From NCBI GenBank assembly GCA_024760905.1, contig CM045735.1, positions 6,185,661 through 6,249,660 of the forward strand: 64,000 nucleotides of DNA. The letters are read 5' to 3'. A program made the translations under genes and the position numbers. Origin of the DNA: Plotosus lineatus. Taxonomy: Eukaryota > Chordata > Actinopteri > Siluriformes > Plotosidae. The first letter of the stretch is position 1. Each line of letters opens with the position of its first letter. Shown one piece after another: positions 54,061 through 64,000 of the stretch. Below the pieces are notes generated by a model. It worked only from the letters and a program-made list of their open reading frames with translations. It did not search any database and was not told the DNA's origin.

Positions 54061-56984
54061 CTCGTGTTATCGTTATTCGAGTATTAGAATTAGGACGGAC
54101 TGACCGATGAGATCGAGTTCGTAGAACTAGTAATACACGAAAGCTACCACAAAGAGGAGCCATTGTCTCTAAGAGATGTAATGTTACACCCATTACTGCA
54201 TCCACATATGAGATCATCAGAAGCAACAGCAGCCAAGAAACTAGAGTCCGTGGGGTGGTTCTTAAATATATGGAGCTTGGAAGTCGTATAACTCGAAAGT
54301 AAACTTCAGATGGTATTTAAGTATCCTGCTAGCGTCCACATATTTATTAAACTTTCGATTACAGATTTATGTTTAACCAATTCCACGTTGGATTCGAGAT
54401 GGATTTTTATTCATCTGTGACCTGTTTTTGTGTTACCGGGTATTGAAGCTGGGGTCGGTAATCCTTTTTATTTGTATACATAAACCGTTCTATTGGCTAA
54501 AATGGTCCTTACACCCAAAAAGCAATAGATAACTTTCAGGATCTAAAAAGGAAGCCATCATCTGTTCCCGGTGTAATCCCGTAATAAACGCCGACCAATC
54601 ATTGCCTTGTGGCCCCATCAAATGCTCCTCTGCCACCCGGCTCTCATGTGATCCTGCAATACATGAAGCATCCGTCTGAGCGGTTCTTCTGCATGTGGAG
54701 GGGAGGTGCTGCTTTGGAAAGACCTACGTGAGCAGGGAAAGGTTTAACCAGAGCTTTGAAGAAATGCCACTTGAAAGTTGTGCTGGATTTCCAGAGTACC
54801 AACCCCACCTTGAAAGCACTTAACCGCCGATAAGAATCCAAAGTAATAGCTTTAATGGTGTTGTGCTGAAATTATGACCTCTATGAAAGTCAATAAGTTC
54901 TTCATACACCTCTAGGAGTCCTTGGGCCCTGTTTTTAAGATGCATAATCCTCATTTTAGTCTAGTGTTGAGGATAAGGAAGCTTGGTGAGCTGCCTGTTG
55001 AGACTGTGAGTTCTCACACAATCCCTGCTGTGTCTCTTCTGCTCATGTGCGATGTCATTGGCAGCCCAGCTCATGTCTGACGCTGCCATGGTAAACACAT
55101 TTTCCTGGAAGTCGTCACCCCCCCCCCACCCACCCACCCCCCACCACCACCACTACCCCTTGGGCCTCTTCTCCCTCCATGACGCTTGAGTTGCACCCTA
55201 TGACACATTGTAGGTCATTTCCTGCATCTGGCAGCTTCCCAGTGGCACGTCTGGAGTTAATAGAGAGCTTGGTGGTCCACCCACAAGTTGGGCTTGCCAG
55301 GGGATCTGCTGTGTGTGAGTCATTGTGATAGAGACCATGAGATCATGGTCTTTACACCATACTGGTCATGTATTTGGGGCTTCAAAAAGGGAGGGACTCG
55401 CTTTCTTTAAAAAAAAAAAAAAACTTTCGTAGCGCTTTGGAAATTGCTTCGCATGATCTTGAAGTACTAGTACTTGGAACCATCTCTGACTTCTGTTGGG
55501 GTTCCTCTCAGAAGGGCAAGGTGAAAATTATTTTAATTTTAAAATACATTATTCTTGTTGGAAACAGTTCCTCAGGGGTGCGGTGCTTTGGATAGTTTGG
55601 TGGGTCTACGTAGTGTTAAAAAAAAAATCAATATTGACCTTTAAACATTTTTCCAGAGTACAAGCCAAAGGTTGAATGACTGGTCAATAGTCTCAAATTT
55701 ATAGTTGTAATTTGGTTTTTTTTAAGTTAGTATTTCATGCTAAAGCCTTTTTTAAGTGAAATGAAAGACAAGCCTTCCAACTCTCTTGTTACACATGAAC
55801 ATGTATATTTTCATTAGCGGGTGGTTTTTACTTACATTTTTGAAGTTGCAACCTGTTTGATAGTTTACATTAGCCAGATTAAAGGAGCACAGCGTCACTC
55901 TCGCGCGAGTGCAGAAATGCAAGAATAGGATATGAATCCCCCGGTTCATAGAAGGCAAGTTAAAGGCAATAATAACAGGATATAGATATTAAACTCACAA
56001 ATCGTACAGAAAGTATTGAAGTTCGAAATTAAATAAAACTTGGCACAACTGCAAATTAATATTCGATGATGGTTACACACAGTAAAACAAGTGTGCGCTT
56101 GTACATATAAAAGAAAAATACCACAGCATGTATCCATCTGCAAATTAGTTCAGCATTGCCTGCAGCACCGCCTGTGTGGTAAGTCATTGCCCAATTTTAT
56201 TCTCTAAAAATGTTTTTTGTTTTTTTTTAATTTGACAAACTATGCAATCAAGCATTTATTAAGCTTGGGTTTAATTTTATTTTAATAATTCTAGGAGTCA
56301 TCGTGGATTCTATCTTATCAAGACCGTGCATCCCAGATGGGTGGTCTTCCTTGGTTTTACCAACGGTCTCTTTTTCCTTTGTCTGCTTCCAGTCTGATAA
56401 CTTTCAGAAGAATAACATAAAAACAAGTCACTTATAACCACAGAACTTTCAGAATGTCGCTGTCTACTCAGGTCGGGTTTATTCCTCGCTGCATCGGGGA
56501 TCGATAAAGTTTTGTTTTTGATTACTATATTCGAATATGTATTGGTATAGAACCAGGACGTGGCTGGTTGGCACTCGTAGTGGTGCTTATACAGTACATT
56601 TGTCATTTCAGGTAGGGAGGCATGTTTTTATAGCTTAAGAAGAAATGATAAAAATTATGAATATCATGCTGTTACAGATGTGAAAAGACGAATGTAGACT
56701 TGCTTCACTTCCAACTCAATAACACATTGAATAAATAGAATAAAGTAGAAATTAGCACAAGCCATTAGCCTCAGCTTGTTTTCTCTCAACATGTGCAACA
56801 GCTATGTGTGTCTGGGTGGTTTTGAAATTGACTGCCAAGGAATTTTTTTTTTTTTTTCTCTCTCTCTCTGGTTGGACTATTTGTTTTCCTGTCATATGGT
56901 TCAACATAGTACGAGAGTTTATGGAAATTGGAAAATAAAATTGCCTGGCCAAACAAATTTCCCACAAACAAATACAGTGATCAC
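54061..56984. other. Intergenic, no gene or clear repeat recognised
   Basis: A C-rich patch with CCCCACC units at about 55118-55156 and several homopolymers. The frames on either strand have no recognisable domain. Confidence 0.45.
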
Positions 56985-57112
56985 CATCCTCCAATTTCCT
57001 CCCACAGTTCAAATATGTGCACAGTAGGCAAATTGGCTGTTCCAAATTGTATCTCGGCCTGAAAATGATGGTTGGCCCTGCCACGGTCTAGCAAGCTATT
57101 ACCACAAGAGGA
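56985..57112 (+). mobile_element. SINE-A late-body fragment
   Basis: 'ccaatttcctcccacagttc' through 'ttggccctgccacggtctag'. Confidence 0.65.
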
Positions 57113-57205
57113 GTATTCCGTTTGCCAAATGAGTGAGTGACTTGAGGTTCTCAAAGAAGCCAAAAATTATTGTTCAGAATTCTTTTCATGAAGCTAAACC
57201 TCGCA

Positions 57206-57482
57206 GTGTGGGGCTGGCAGCGTAGTGGTTAGGGTGCTGCGCACATGATCGGGAGGTTGTGTGTTCAAATCCCAGTTAGACCCTCACTGTGCTAAGACCC
57301 TTGGGCAAGGTCTCAACCGCAAGTGTGCCTCTGTTCACCCAGCAGTATAAATGGGTACCAGTAAAAATATACCGGGAAAGTAACCTGCGATGGACTAGCG
57401 TCCCATCCAGAAGGAGTTGTACTCCTAGTCGCTTCATATTGTGGAAACTGGGGATAAGCACCGACCTGATGATGATGATGAC
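57206..57482 (+). mobile_element. SINE-D, full-length
   Basis: Head 'ggcagcgtagtggttagggt', B-box 'gtgttcaaatccc', body with 'cttgggcaaggtctcaaccg' and 'cagtataaatgggtacc', end 'tggggataagcaccgacctg' plus (ATG)n. Confidence 0.8.
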
Positions 57483-57576
57483 CATGGAGCCCACAGGACT
57501 CTTACCGTAACCCTCGCAGTGACCAAAGCCGATCTCATCGGCTTTCCCATGCACATTTGAAAATCTAGGGCAGAAC

Positions 57577-57624
57577 TCGGATAGTGAGTGTATTTACTTT
57601 CGTGTTAATACACTCACTATCCGA
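57577..57624. repeat. Perfect 18-bp inverted repeat
   Basis: tcggatagtgagtgtatt (57577-57594) and its exact complement (57607-57624), with a 12-base loop. It sits at the edge of Tigger-like sequence ('cagtcgtaagtcgaatattt'). Confidence 0.95.
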
Positions 57625-58296
57625 ATTACGACATAGATTGGTTCCGCCCAATCAGTCGTAAGTCGAATATTTAACACAACGAAACCGAAACCATCCAGCA
57701 CTCGCTATGAATTCATGTTAAGTGTATTCTTCACCTGCATGTTCTTTCAACATGCGAAATAAACTGGTAGCCTTACGATTTGGAATCCTGGAATTGTATT
57801 TCCCTCATATTATGTTGCACATTATAACTAATATATAATATGTACTGTTTAAAGTTTTATTCTTTGAAATATTGCCAAATTCTGTATAAACTTATACCAG
57901 TATCTAAATCTGGCAAAAGTTAAATTTTTTCATAGGTGGACACATGTCGCCTCATTTGGACCGAATTAAGTGACAAATCTAAATATTTCAATTCTGTTTT
58001 TTCTTTCTCAGGTTCTCGTACACTGAGCAACAATCCTGCTATCACAAAATCATCATAAATGATGAATAATACTAGAGTTACCTGGTTAGCTAAGTCTGAG
58101 TGATCCATAACATGGTGGCCATCTTGGATTTCTGGTCATGTGGCCAGAAGTTGCTCTTTTTGCCCGGGAAAAAAAAAAAGTTTTTAAAAAGGACAATACA
58201 AGAGCTATTTATAACACATATATAGTTTACTTGTGTAAATACAATGTTTAAGCATTTAAAACCAATATATAAAATACATGTTGGTTATGCAGAAAA
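57625..58296. other. Intergenic, nothing recognised beyond a Tigger-like edge
   Basis: No supported gene. Confidence 0.45.
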
Positions 58297-58605
58297 ATGG
58301 CTGGTATTTCCGGGTTCAAGTATGGGGCACAGCTCGGGTTAAAGGTTCCATACCGAACGAAGCCTTACAAACACATTTTTCCTGCATGTAAATGGTTCCA
58401 GTGGATCCCGTTTAGAAAGAGACTCACCCTAAGAACCTCTAAAAGAATGCTTGAGAAAGAACTTCCAAATCTCATCCCTCACAATGTGCGGCGGCCAGGG
58501 AAGCACTTCTTCAGCCCAACGCTGCGTCTTTACAGGGCGTCTCGGGTGGGGAACCATCATGTTGACTTTATTTCAGACCGGGTTTTGGGAGACACCTCCC
58601 TCTAA
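58297..58605 (+). CDS. Uncharacterised 102-codon open frame
   Basis: I do not recognise this. The frame starts MAGISGFKYGAQ, is basic and aromatic-rich (WFQWIPFRKR) and ends GDTSL. An acceptor-like 'ttggttatgcag' lies four bases before the ATG. An overlapping +1 frame also stays open from 58451 to 58693, which could mean a frameshifted retro-sequence. No domain, signal peptide or membrane span is seen. It may be chance. Confidence 0.2.
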   Translation: MAGISGFKYGAQLGLKVPYRTKPYKHIFPACKWFQWIPFRKRLTLRTSKRMLEKELPNLIPHNVRRPGKHFFSPTLRLYRASRVGNHHVDFISDRVLGDTSL

Positions 58606-59638
58606 CAACCATCACAACAATACATTTCCTGAGTTACGATTTAGGAGAAACAAAAGCCCAAGGATGAGTGACCTCACTGGACCAAACATATGACCCATAA
58701 ATCACTACACGGTATTTGGTGGACGTTTATTTCCTGGTTCATTTTCGATGTCAAAATATTTTTGCTTCACTGATTTCATTTGTATCAGGAAGACATAAGA
58801 ATATTTGTTATACTTCCTGAAACCTATTTTTACTTTCTTATTCGGTTTGGGGAATTTTTGGTTGCTGCACCCTGGTTGCCTGCTCGTTATCTGGAAAATA
58901 GAATTCTTGCATTAATGAGAGCGGTTTGAGAATAAGTCAGGTTGACTGAGAAGGCCTGGTGAGAAATTACAGTAATGGGCACCTGATGAGTTAGATGATT
59001 GAAAGTGACTCACACAAGATCGAGAGTATCTTAATTTACATTAATGAGTGAGCAGCTTGGAAATTTGTCCGCGGATCTCTATGGGAAATTTCCACTGTCG
59101 CTAGAGCAACGCCGAGCACCCTCCAGATTATCTCGGTGAGCTGTCTCCAAGTTGCCTTATGAGTTCATAAAATCAAACGGCGCCACAAATGGCTTTTGTA
59201 TTCTCGGTTTTAGAGAAGCTTTCAGGATATTTCACTCAAAAACAAGTTGAATAATGGTGAAATATTTTCGCTGAAATTGCTATTCTTGCGTAGACACCCA
59301 TTGTTTACAGGCTTGAAATTAACAAACTCGTTTTACAATTGCCGGTAATGAGTTAATCTAGGGTACAGGGTAATCTATCCAACAATCAGGTGTGGCCGAC
59401 TGAAACATCATCATGTATCATTAATACACAGCCACGCCTAATGTTGGGGATGTAAACTATATTGGATCTCTTGGGTGTAGATCGGATCGGGTCTCCAAAG
59501 TGAAGCCATTACAGTACAGGTCTGGCGTTCTGCACGATAGTCGCAGTACAGTCTTTATCCCCACCCATCCTGATGTATTTCAACAACAGAACAGCCTGTT
59601 TTTCCCTCATTTAATAAAAAAAAAAAAAAAAGGAACAA
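58606..59638. other. Intergenic, nothing recognised
   Basis: No supported feature. Confidence 0.45.
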
Positions 59639-59977
59639 TGTGGCGTTGTGGTTTGCACATCTGCCTCACAGCAAGAAGGTCCTGGATTTGATTCCCAGCT
59701 CAGGTGTTTCTGTGTGGAGTTTGCATGTTCTCCCCATGCTTGCGTGGGTGTCCTCCGGGTTCTCTGGTTTCCTCGCACGGTAGCATGTGGCACAGCATTG
59801 GCTGTTCCAGATCACCCCTAGGTGTGAGAGTCAGTGTGAATGGTTGTGTGAGTGCCGGCCTTGCTGTGACCTGGTGAGCTGTCCAGGTTGTGCCCTCGCC
59901 CTGAGTTGGCTGAGACGGGCACCCGCCTCCCTGTGACCCTAATTAGGATTAAGTGGTTTAGAAAATGAATGAATGTG
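59639..59977 (+). mobile_element. Full-length SINE-A with T1 tail
   Basis: Head 'tgtggcgttgtggtttgcac', body and T1 ending 'aattaggattaagtggttta' and (AATG)n. 'ggaacaa' on both sides may be a short target duplication. Confidence 0.87.
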
Positions 59978-60111
59978 GAACAAGGCGTGGCTAAACTTGA
60001 CGGACAGCTTTTCTGATACGGATTGATTTATACTGTTAACACCTCGCTTTCTCTGTTCATTCAATTTATTGACTGATTTCAACTTTTCCAATGTCACTGT
60101 TGATTTCAGGG

Positions 60112-60455
60112 GCGGTGATAGCCTGCTGGTAAAGGTGCTGGATCACTGAGCCTAAGGTTGGGGGTTCAAGTTCCACTTTCAATGAGTTGTCACAGTCCCT
60201 CCCTCCCCCAGTGCTAACTGGGTTATCAAAGGCCTGCCATGTCTCTCATTGTCTATGGTGTGAGGTTCATGTAAAAGAACCATTGCTGACTTTTGTCAAG
60301 ATGAGCTGCATAGCTGTCAGCGTGTTTCTACACTGCGATGGTCTGGCAAGACATAGGGTGTACTCTGCCCTTGCCCGGAGTCGGCTGAGATGGGTGCCAA
60401 CCTCTCCGCGTCCCTAATTAGGATTAAGTGGTTCAGAAAATTAATGAATGAATGG
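60112..60455 (+). mobile_element. Full-length SINE-B with T1 tail
   Basis: The clearest + strand example of SINE-B/T1: head 'ggatcactgagcctaaggtt', B-box 'gggttcaagttcc', body, T1. Confidence 0.88.
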
Positions 60456-60474
60456 CCTATCAAATTCACTATTA

Positions 60475-60709
60475 CAGTGATCCCTGACTTTCCGCTGTTA
60501 ATGGAGACCGAGACCCCACCCCCGCAACCACCGATTTTTCAGGAAGTAGGATCGACCCCCCCCCCCCGACTAATGTATACGTGCATTTATATGTGTATAT
60601 AATATCAATAAATACATATTCAACGCTATAAATGCTTATATCAATTAAATATTCGAAAATAATGCACAAGATGTAAATAAAATATAAATACACACATACA
60701 GATCCGCGT

Positions 60710-60743
<34 letters not shown>

Positions 60744-60999
60744 AGATGCACACTTCACATAAAAATGTAAGTCGTTTTGTTGGGGGGTTTTGGGTTGTTT
60801 TTTGTTTTTGTTCGTTTGGGTTTGTTTTGGTTTTTTTTTTTTTTTTGCATAAGTGGCCTTGTTTTGCAGCATTTTCTTTAACTTTTTCCCTATTTTTCCT
60901 TTATTTCCATATTTTAAAAATTTTCAATGAATATTTTTGAAAAATCCACGATGCACTGAAGCCGCAGAAACTAAAGCATGACATAGCGAGGGATCCCTG
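60475..60999. mobile_element. 525-bp Tigger-like MITE, copy 2
   Basis: TA (60473-60474 and 61000-61001) flanks ends cagtgatccctgactttccg and (reversed) cagggatccctcgctatgtc. Homologous to 17742-18207 over its length, with extra C- and T-runs and an (AC)n at about 60713-60740. Confidence 0.82.
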
Positions 61000-61016
61000 T
61001 ATATACCATCACAGTC

Positions 61017-61285
61017 CCGAGCTTAGCCGAGGGGTCTCCATGTAGATGTTTACGTTTTCCGCGTACTTTCCTGGGTTTCCTCCCACTGTTCAAAGGCATT
61101 CACGTTAAACTAACTGGCTGTTGCAGACTGCACCAAGGTGTGAGTGAGTGGGAATGACTGTGTTTGTGTGTGCGGACTGGCGAGTTGTTTAGGTTGTACT
61201 GAGCCTTCACACAATGTCATTCGAGATAGGCTCTAGCCTCACTGTGACCTTTATAAAATTAAGTATCTTGGCAGATGAGCCAGTG
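61017..61285 (+). mobile_element. SINE-A, head truncated
   Basis: Body 'ttcctgggtttcctcccact' and a worn T1. Confidence 0.68.
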
Positions 61286-61825
61286 AGTATACAATAAATT
61301 TTTTGAGAACATTTCCTGCTACTTTTTTCTGACTAAAACCTTCTTGGAGCAGTTGAACAGGAAGGGTATTCGTTCCAAAGAAGCAGTCAGATATTATTAT
61401 TGTGAGCATTCTTTTTGCACAAATCCTTTTCCTTGAAGAGTCTCTTGCTCGGCTACCTTCCACAGAAATGATCATGAGTTCTCAATGTTTACGGCTTTCC
61501 CCATCAGAATTCACTTGGAATACAGTAGATTTAATTTAATTCCGGGTAATACAGGTAGCATTGTGGCCTCAGGGCTCCTGTGTTCCTGATCCAATCGAGA
61601 ACTCGAGTTACCATCTATGCTGTGTTTCACTTCCGTGGTCATGTGGATTTCCCCCAGTTTCTTTGTCCGTGTTAGAATCCATTTAAAGACCGGTGAATTT
61701 GCTGTGCTAAATTTTCACTTGGTCTTAATTGTGTGCCACAGTGGACTGGCGGCCAGTGTCAGGGTCGATTTACAAGTTTCAATTACAGTTACAGACTCAG
61801 TTATGAGATATCAATTGCATTCCAC
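61286..61825. other. Intergenic, nothing recognised
   Basis: No supported feature. Confidence 0.45.
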
Positions 61826-62064
61826 ACCCAGTGCAGCGAACTAGGTTATCAAAGCTAGTCATGTCTCTCACTGTCTGTGTTGAGAGGCTGGAAAAGAGCC
61901 ATTGCTGACTTTCATAAAAATGAGATGCATAGACATCAGTGTGTTTCTGCCCTGCGATGGCCTGGCGAGTTGTCCAGGGTGTACTCTGCCCTCACCCAGA
62001 GATGGCTGAGATTTGCCACAGCCTCCCGGTGTCCCTAATTAGGATTAAGCGATTCGGAAAATGA
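61826..62064 (+). mobile_element. SINE-B body with T1 tail, head lost
   Basis: 'cagtgcagcgaactaggtta' to 'taattaggattaagcgattc'. Its 3' end grades into ATGAACA repeats. Confidence 0.82.
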
Positions 62065-62282
62065 ACAATGAAAATGAACAATTACGAAACATTTGTCGTT
62101 TTTCAATTACAATTAAATTACAATTACGATTTTTCTGTAATTTTCCATTGCAATTTCCACTCAATTACAATTTTAATTACAATTACAGCACATTATTTGG
62201 ATCACAACAAACAGTGATGCTAACAGCTACTATGCACATATTACTATGATTACGTAAATTTTGTCAGATGCAACTAACTAAT

Positions 62283-62392
62283 ATAACTGGATACCAGGAA
62301 AAAATACTAGGAAGGTAGCCTGTGGTGGACGACCATTTCATCCACACCTCGCTACTGAAACCGGGATAAGCTCCAGCTAGGATGAGCCAGTA
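62283..62392 (+). mobile_element. SINE-D tail fragment
   Basis: 'aaggtagcctgtggtggacg' and 'accgggataagctccagcta', as at the end of the SINE-D copy at 57.4 kb. Confidence 0.6.
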
Positions 62393-62516
62393 AGCCCAAC
62401 AGACTTGCTTTTGAAAAATGGTTTATAAATTAAGAAGTCATTTCATTGTTAACTTCATTGACTCGGTTTGTACAGAAAAATCTTAGCCCTTGGTCTATTT
62501 GGAATTTTTCTGTACA

Positions 62517-62692
62517 GACTTCTTCTTCTTCTTTTCCTTTCGGCTGTTCCCTTCAGGGGTCGCCACAGCAAATGATCTGCCTCCATCTCTCCCTATCCTC
62601 TGCATCTTCTACTCTTACTCCAACGACCTTCATGTCCGCCTTCACCGCATCCATAAATCTTCTCTTTGGTCTTCCTCTGGGCCTTCATGCTC
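62517..62692 (-). mobile_element. RTE LINE 3' end fragment
   Basis: - strand 'gatcatttgctgtggcgacc' and a (GAA)n tail, plus GRPKRRFMDAVKADMK-like coding. Confidence 0.85.
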
Positions 62693-62724
62693 GTTTAAGA
62701 AATAATTTCTAATTAATACTAATA

Positions 62725-63260
62725 CAGTGGTACCTCACTTTCGAAAGTCTCACCAAACGAAAAATGCAGGTTACGAAACGCATTTTCCTAAAAAATTTTG
62801 TCTCTGGATACGAAACAAGTTCACGTTACGAAAGTGCCATCTTAAAAATTCAAACGTGCCATTCGAACATTAAAATGCACCATTCAAACATTCAAACAAT
62901 GCACGAGCTGCTCTCCCATCAATGACATTCAAACATCCCGCCCCGCTGGCCTCCCATTGGCTAGGAGGGATGACGCAGCTACCTCCCATTGCCTATCTCC
63001 CAACATCCCGCCCTGCTGGCCTCCCATTGGCTAGGAGGGATGATGCAGCTACCTCTTATTGGCTATCTCCCAACATCCCACACCGCTGGCCTCCCATTGG
63101 CTAGGAGGGATGATGCAGCTCCCTCCCACTGGCTATTAACCATAATACTTTGCGTGTAAAGGACAGAGTTACTGTTGTTTCATGCTTTATTTCTTGTCTC
63201 AGGCTTTTAACGTTCCATAAACATTTGAAAGATTATAACTCTGCTAAGAAGACATGGTCA

Positions 63261-63292
<32 letters not shown>

Positions 63293-64000
63293 ACGTACGA
63301 ACGCGTCTGATTTCCAGTGCAAGTGAGAAGAAGAAACGGGCTCACACACACACACACACACACACCCACACACACCCACACACACACCCACACACATACA
63401 TTGCAGGTCGGTAAAACTTTCTCATAAACCTTACAGGCATTTCAAATGATTATTTAAGTCAATTACTTCCTCTATGCACATATTACTCCATCAGCACTTT
63501 GTATTGTTTTCATGTACAAAATCTTTCTCTCAGGATAACTGCACAGAAAGAAATAATAATAAAACAGGTATAAAGAATAAATCAACTAAGCATTCCGATC
63601 ATTGGCTGCAGCAAAGATGTCCCATGGGCAGGCAGGAGATGGTGCGTAATAGAGGAGGAGGAGGAGGAGAATTTTATGCATGTGCACGCTAGGAATGGCG
63701 GCGAGGAAAGGCTCGTGGTGAGCTCCCACAAGGCCAGTGCTTCTCAAATAATGGGGGGCTGGTGTGATGCCCTGGGGAACATGCTTTTTTGCCATACTGT
63801 ACTAGAATTAAGTGTAATTGCGTATCCATTATAGTAGTTGGCAGTGGCACTCTCATTGTCGCGCTATGGTGTAGGGAAAAAGCACCGAGCAAATGATATG
63901 AAGTGCTTTCTTGGAGTGCAAAGGAATACATGTGGAAGAATACAAGGCTAATCAACCCGGAAAAGCCATTTCCCCAGCAGACTTCATACATCAAAATTTT
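62725..64000. mobile_element. Tigger-like element, running past the window edge
   Basis: TA at 62723-62724, then cagtggtacctcactttcga. Contains the 70-bp minisatellite and two (AC)n runs (about 63263-63298 and 63343-63398). From 63404 on it is homologous to 45607-46230 and 51310-51540. The right end lies outside the window. Confidence 0.65.
62932..63141. repeat. Three tandem 70-bp units with CCAAT boxes
   Basis: Units start at 62932, 63002 and 63072 (aacatccc...). Each carries 'ctcccattggctaggaggga', so each has at least one ATTGG (CCAAT on the other strand). Copies are over 90% alike. Confidence 0.92.

Overview
This window is vertebrate nuclear DNA, most likely from a teleost fish. It has long introns and AT-rich spacers, very dense CA/GT, TA and ATT microsatellites, GT-AG introns, and a typical teleost mix of mobile DNA: RTE and Rex3-like LINEs, an L2/CR1-type LINE, tRNA-headed SINEs, and hAT, piggyBac and Tigger-like elements. 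I see no prokaryotic, plasmid, CRISPR or virus-like organisation. I cannot assign a species.

Three protein-coding genes are recognisable, all on the + strand. (1) 2178-2908 is the terminal coding exon of an ADAMTS2/3/14-type procollagen N-proteinase, with a PLAC domain and a basic C-terminal tail closest to ADAMTS2. (2) 29825-30568 is a one-coding-exon gene that resembles DEPP1 (C10orf10, a FOXO-induced autophagy regulator) in four separated blocks; a MEF2-type box and two FOXO-core motifs lie upstream. (3) 46958-53348 is a complete seven-coding-exon KIAA1191/p33MONOX homologue (318 codons), whose splice phases join without a gap. ADAMTS2 and KIAA1191 are both on human 5q35, so their linkage here is plausible conserved synteny. 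The three genes do not form a pathway.

The rest is mainly mobile DNA. Names used below: SINE-A has a tRNA-like head (agtggttagcac...cgcctcacagcaagaagg), a body with 'gtgtggagtttgcatgttct', and usually tail T1 ('gcgatggcctggcgagctg' ... 'taattaggattaagcggtt' ... (AATG)n). SINE-B has a different tRNA-like head ('ggatcactgatcctaaggtt') and a body with 'catgtaaaagaaccattgct'. SINE-B copies end either in T1 or in T2, and T2 is the 3' end of the local RTE LINE with its (GAA)n. SINE-C and SINE-D are two further tRNA-headed families. Nested insertions with intact target-site duplications give a relative chronology.

Layout: 0-3 kb adamts2-like 3' end; 3-26 kb repeat-rich spacer (RTE LINE 5-6.4 kb, hairpins at 6.5 and 24.2 kb, 460-bp GT tract at 21.3 kb); 26.9-28.4 kb TATAG-type satellite with a 329-bp higher-order period; 28.4-30.9 kb depp1-like gene; 31-46 kb spacer (L2-type LINE, nested SINEs, twin-primed Rex3-like LINE, broken minisatellite, long hairpin); 46.9-54.0 kb kiaa1191; 54-64 kb spacer with SINEs, Tigger-like elements and a CCAAT-box minisatellite. 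The most unusual signal is the modular SINE system: one SINE body carries two different LINE-type tails, and a T2 copy has jumped into an older SINE-B copy.
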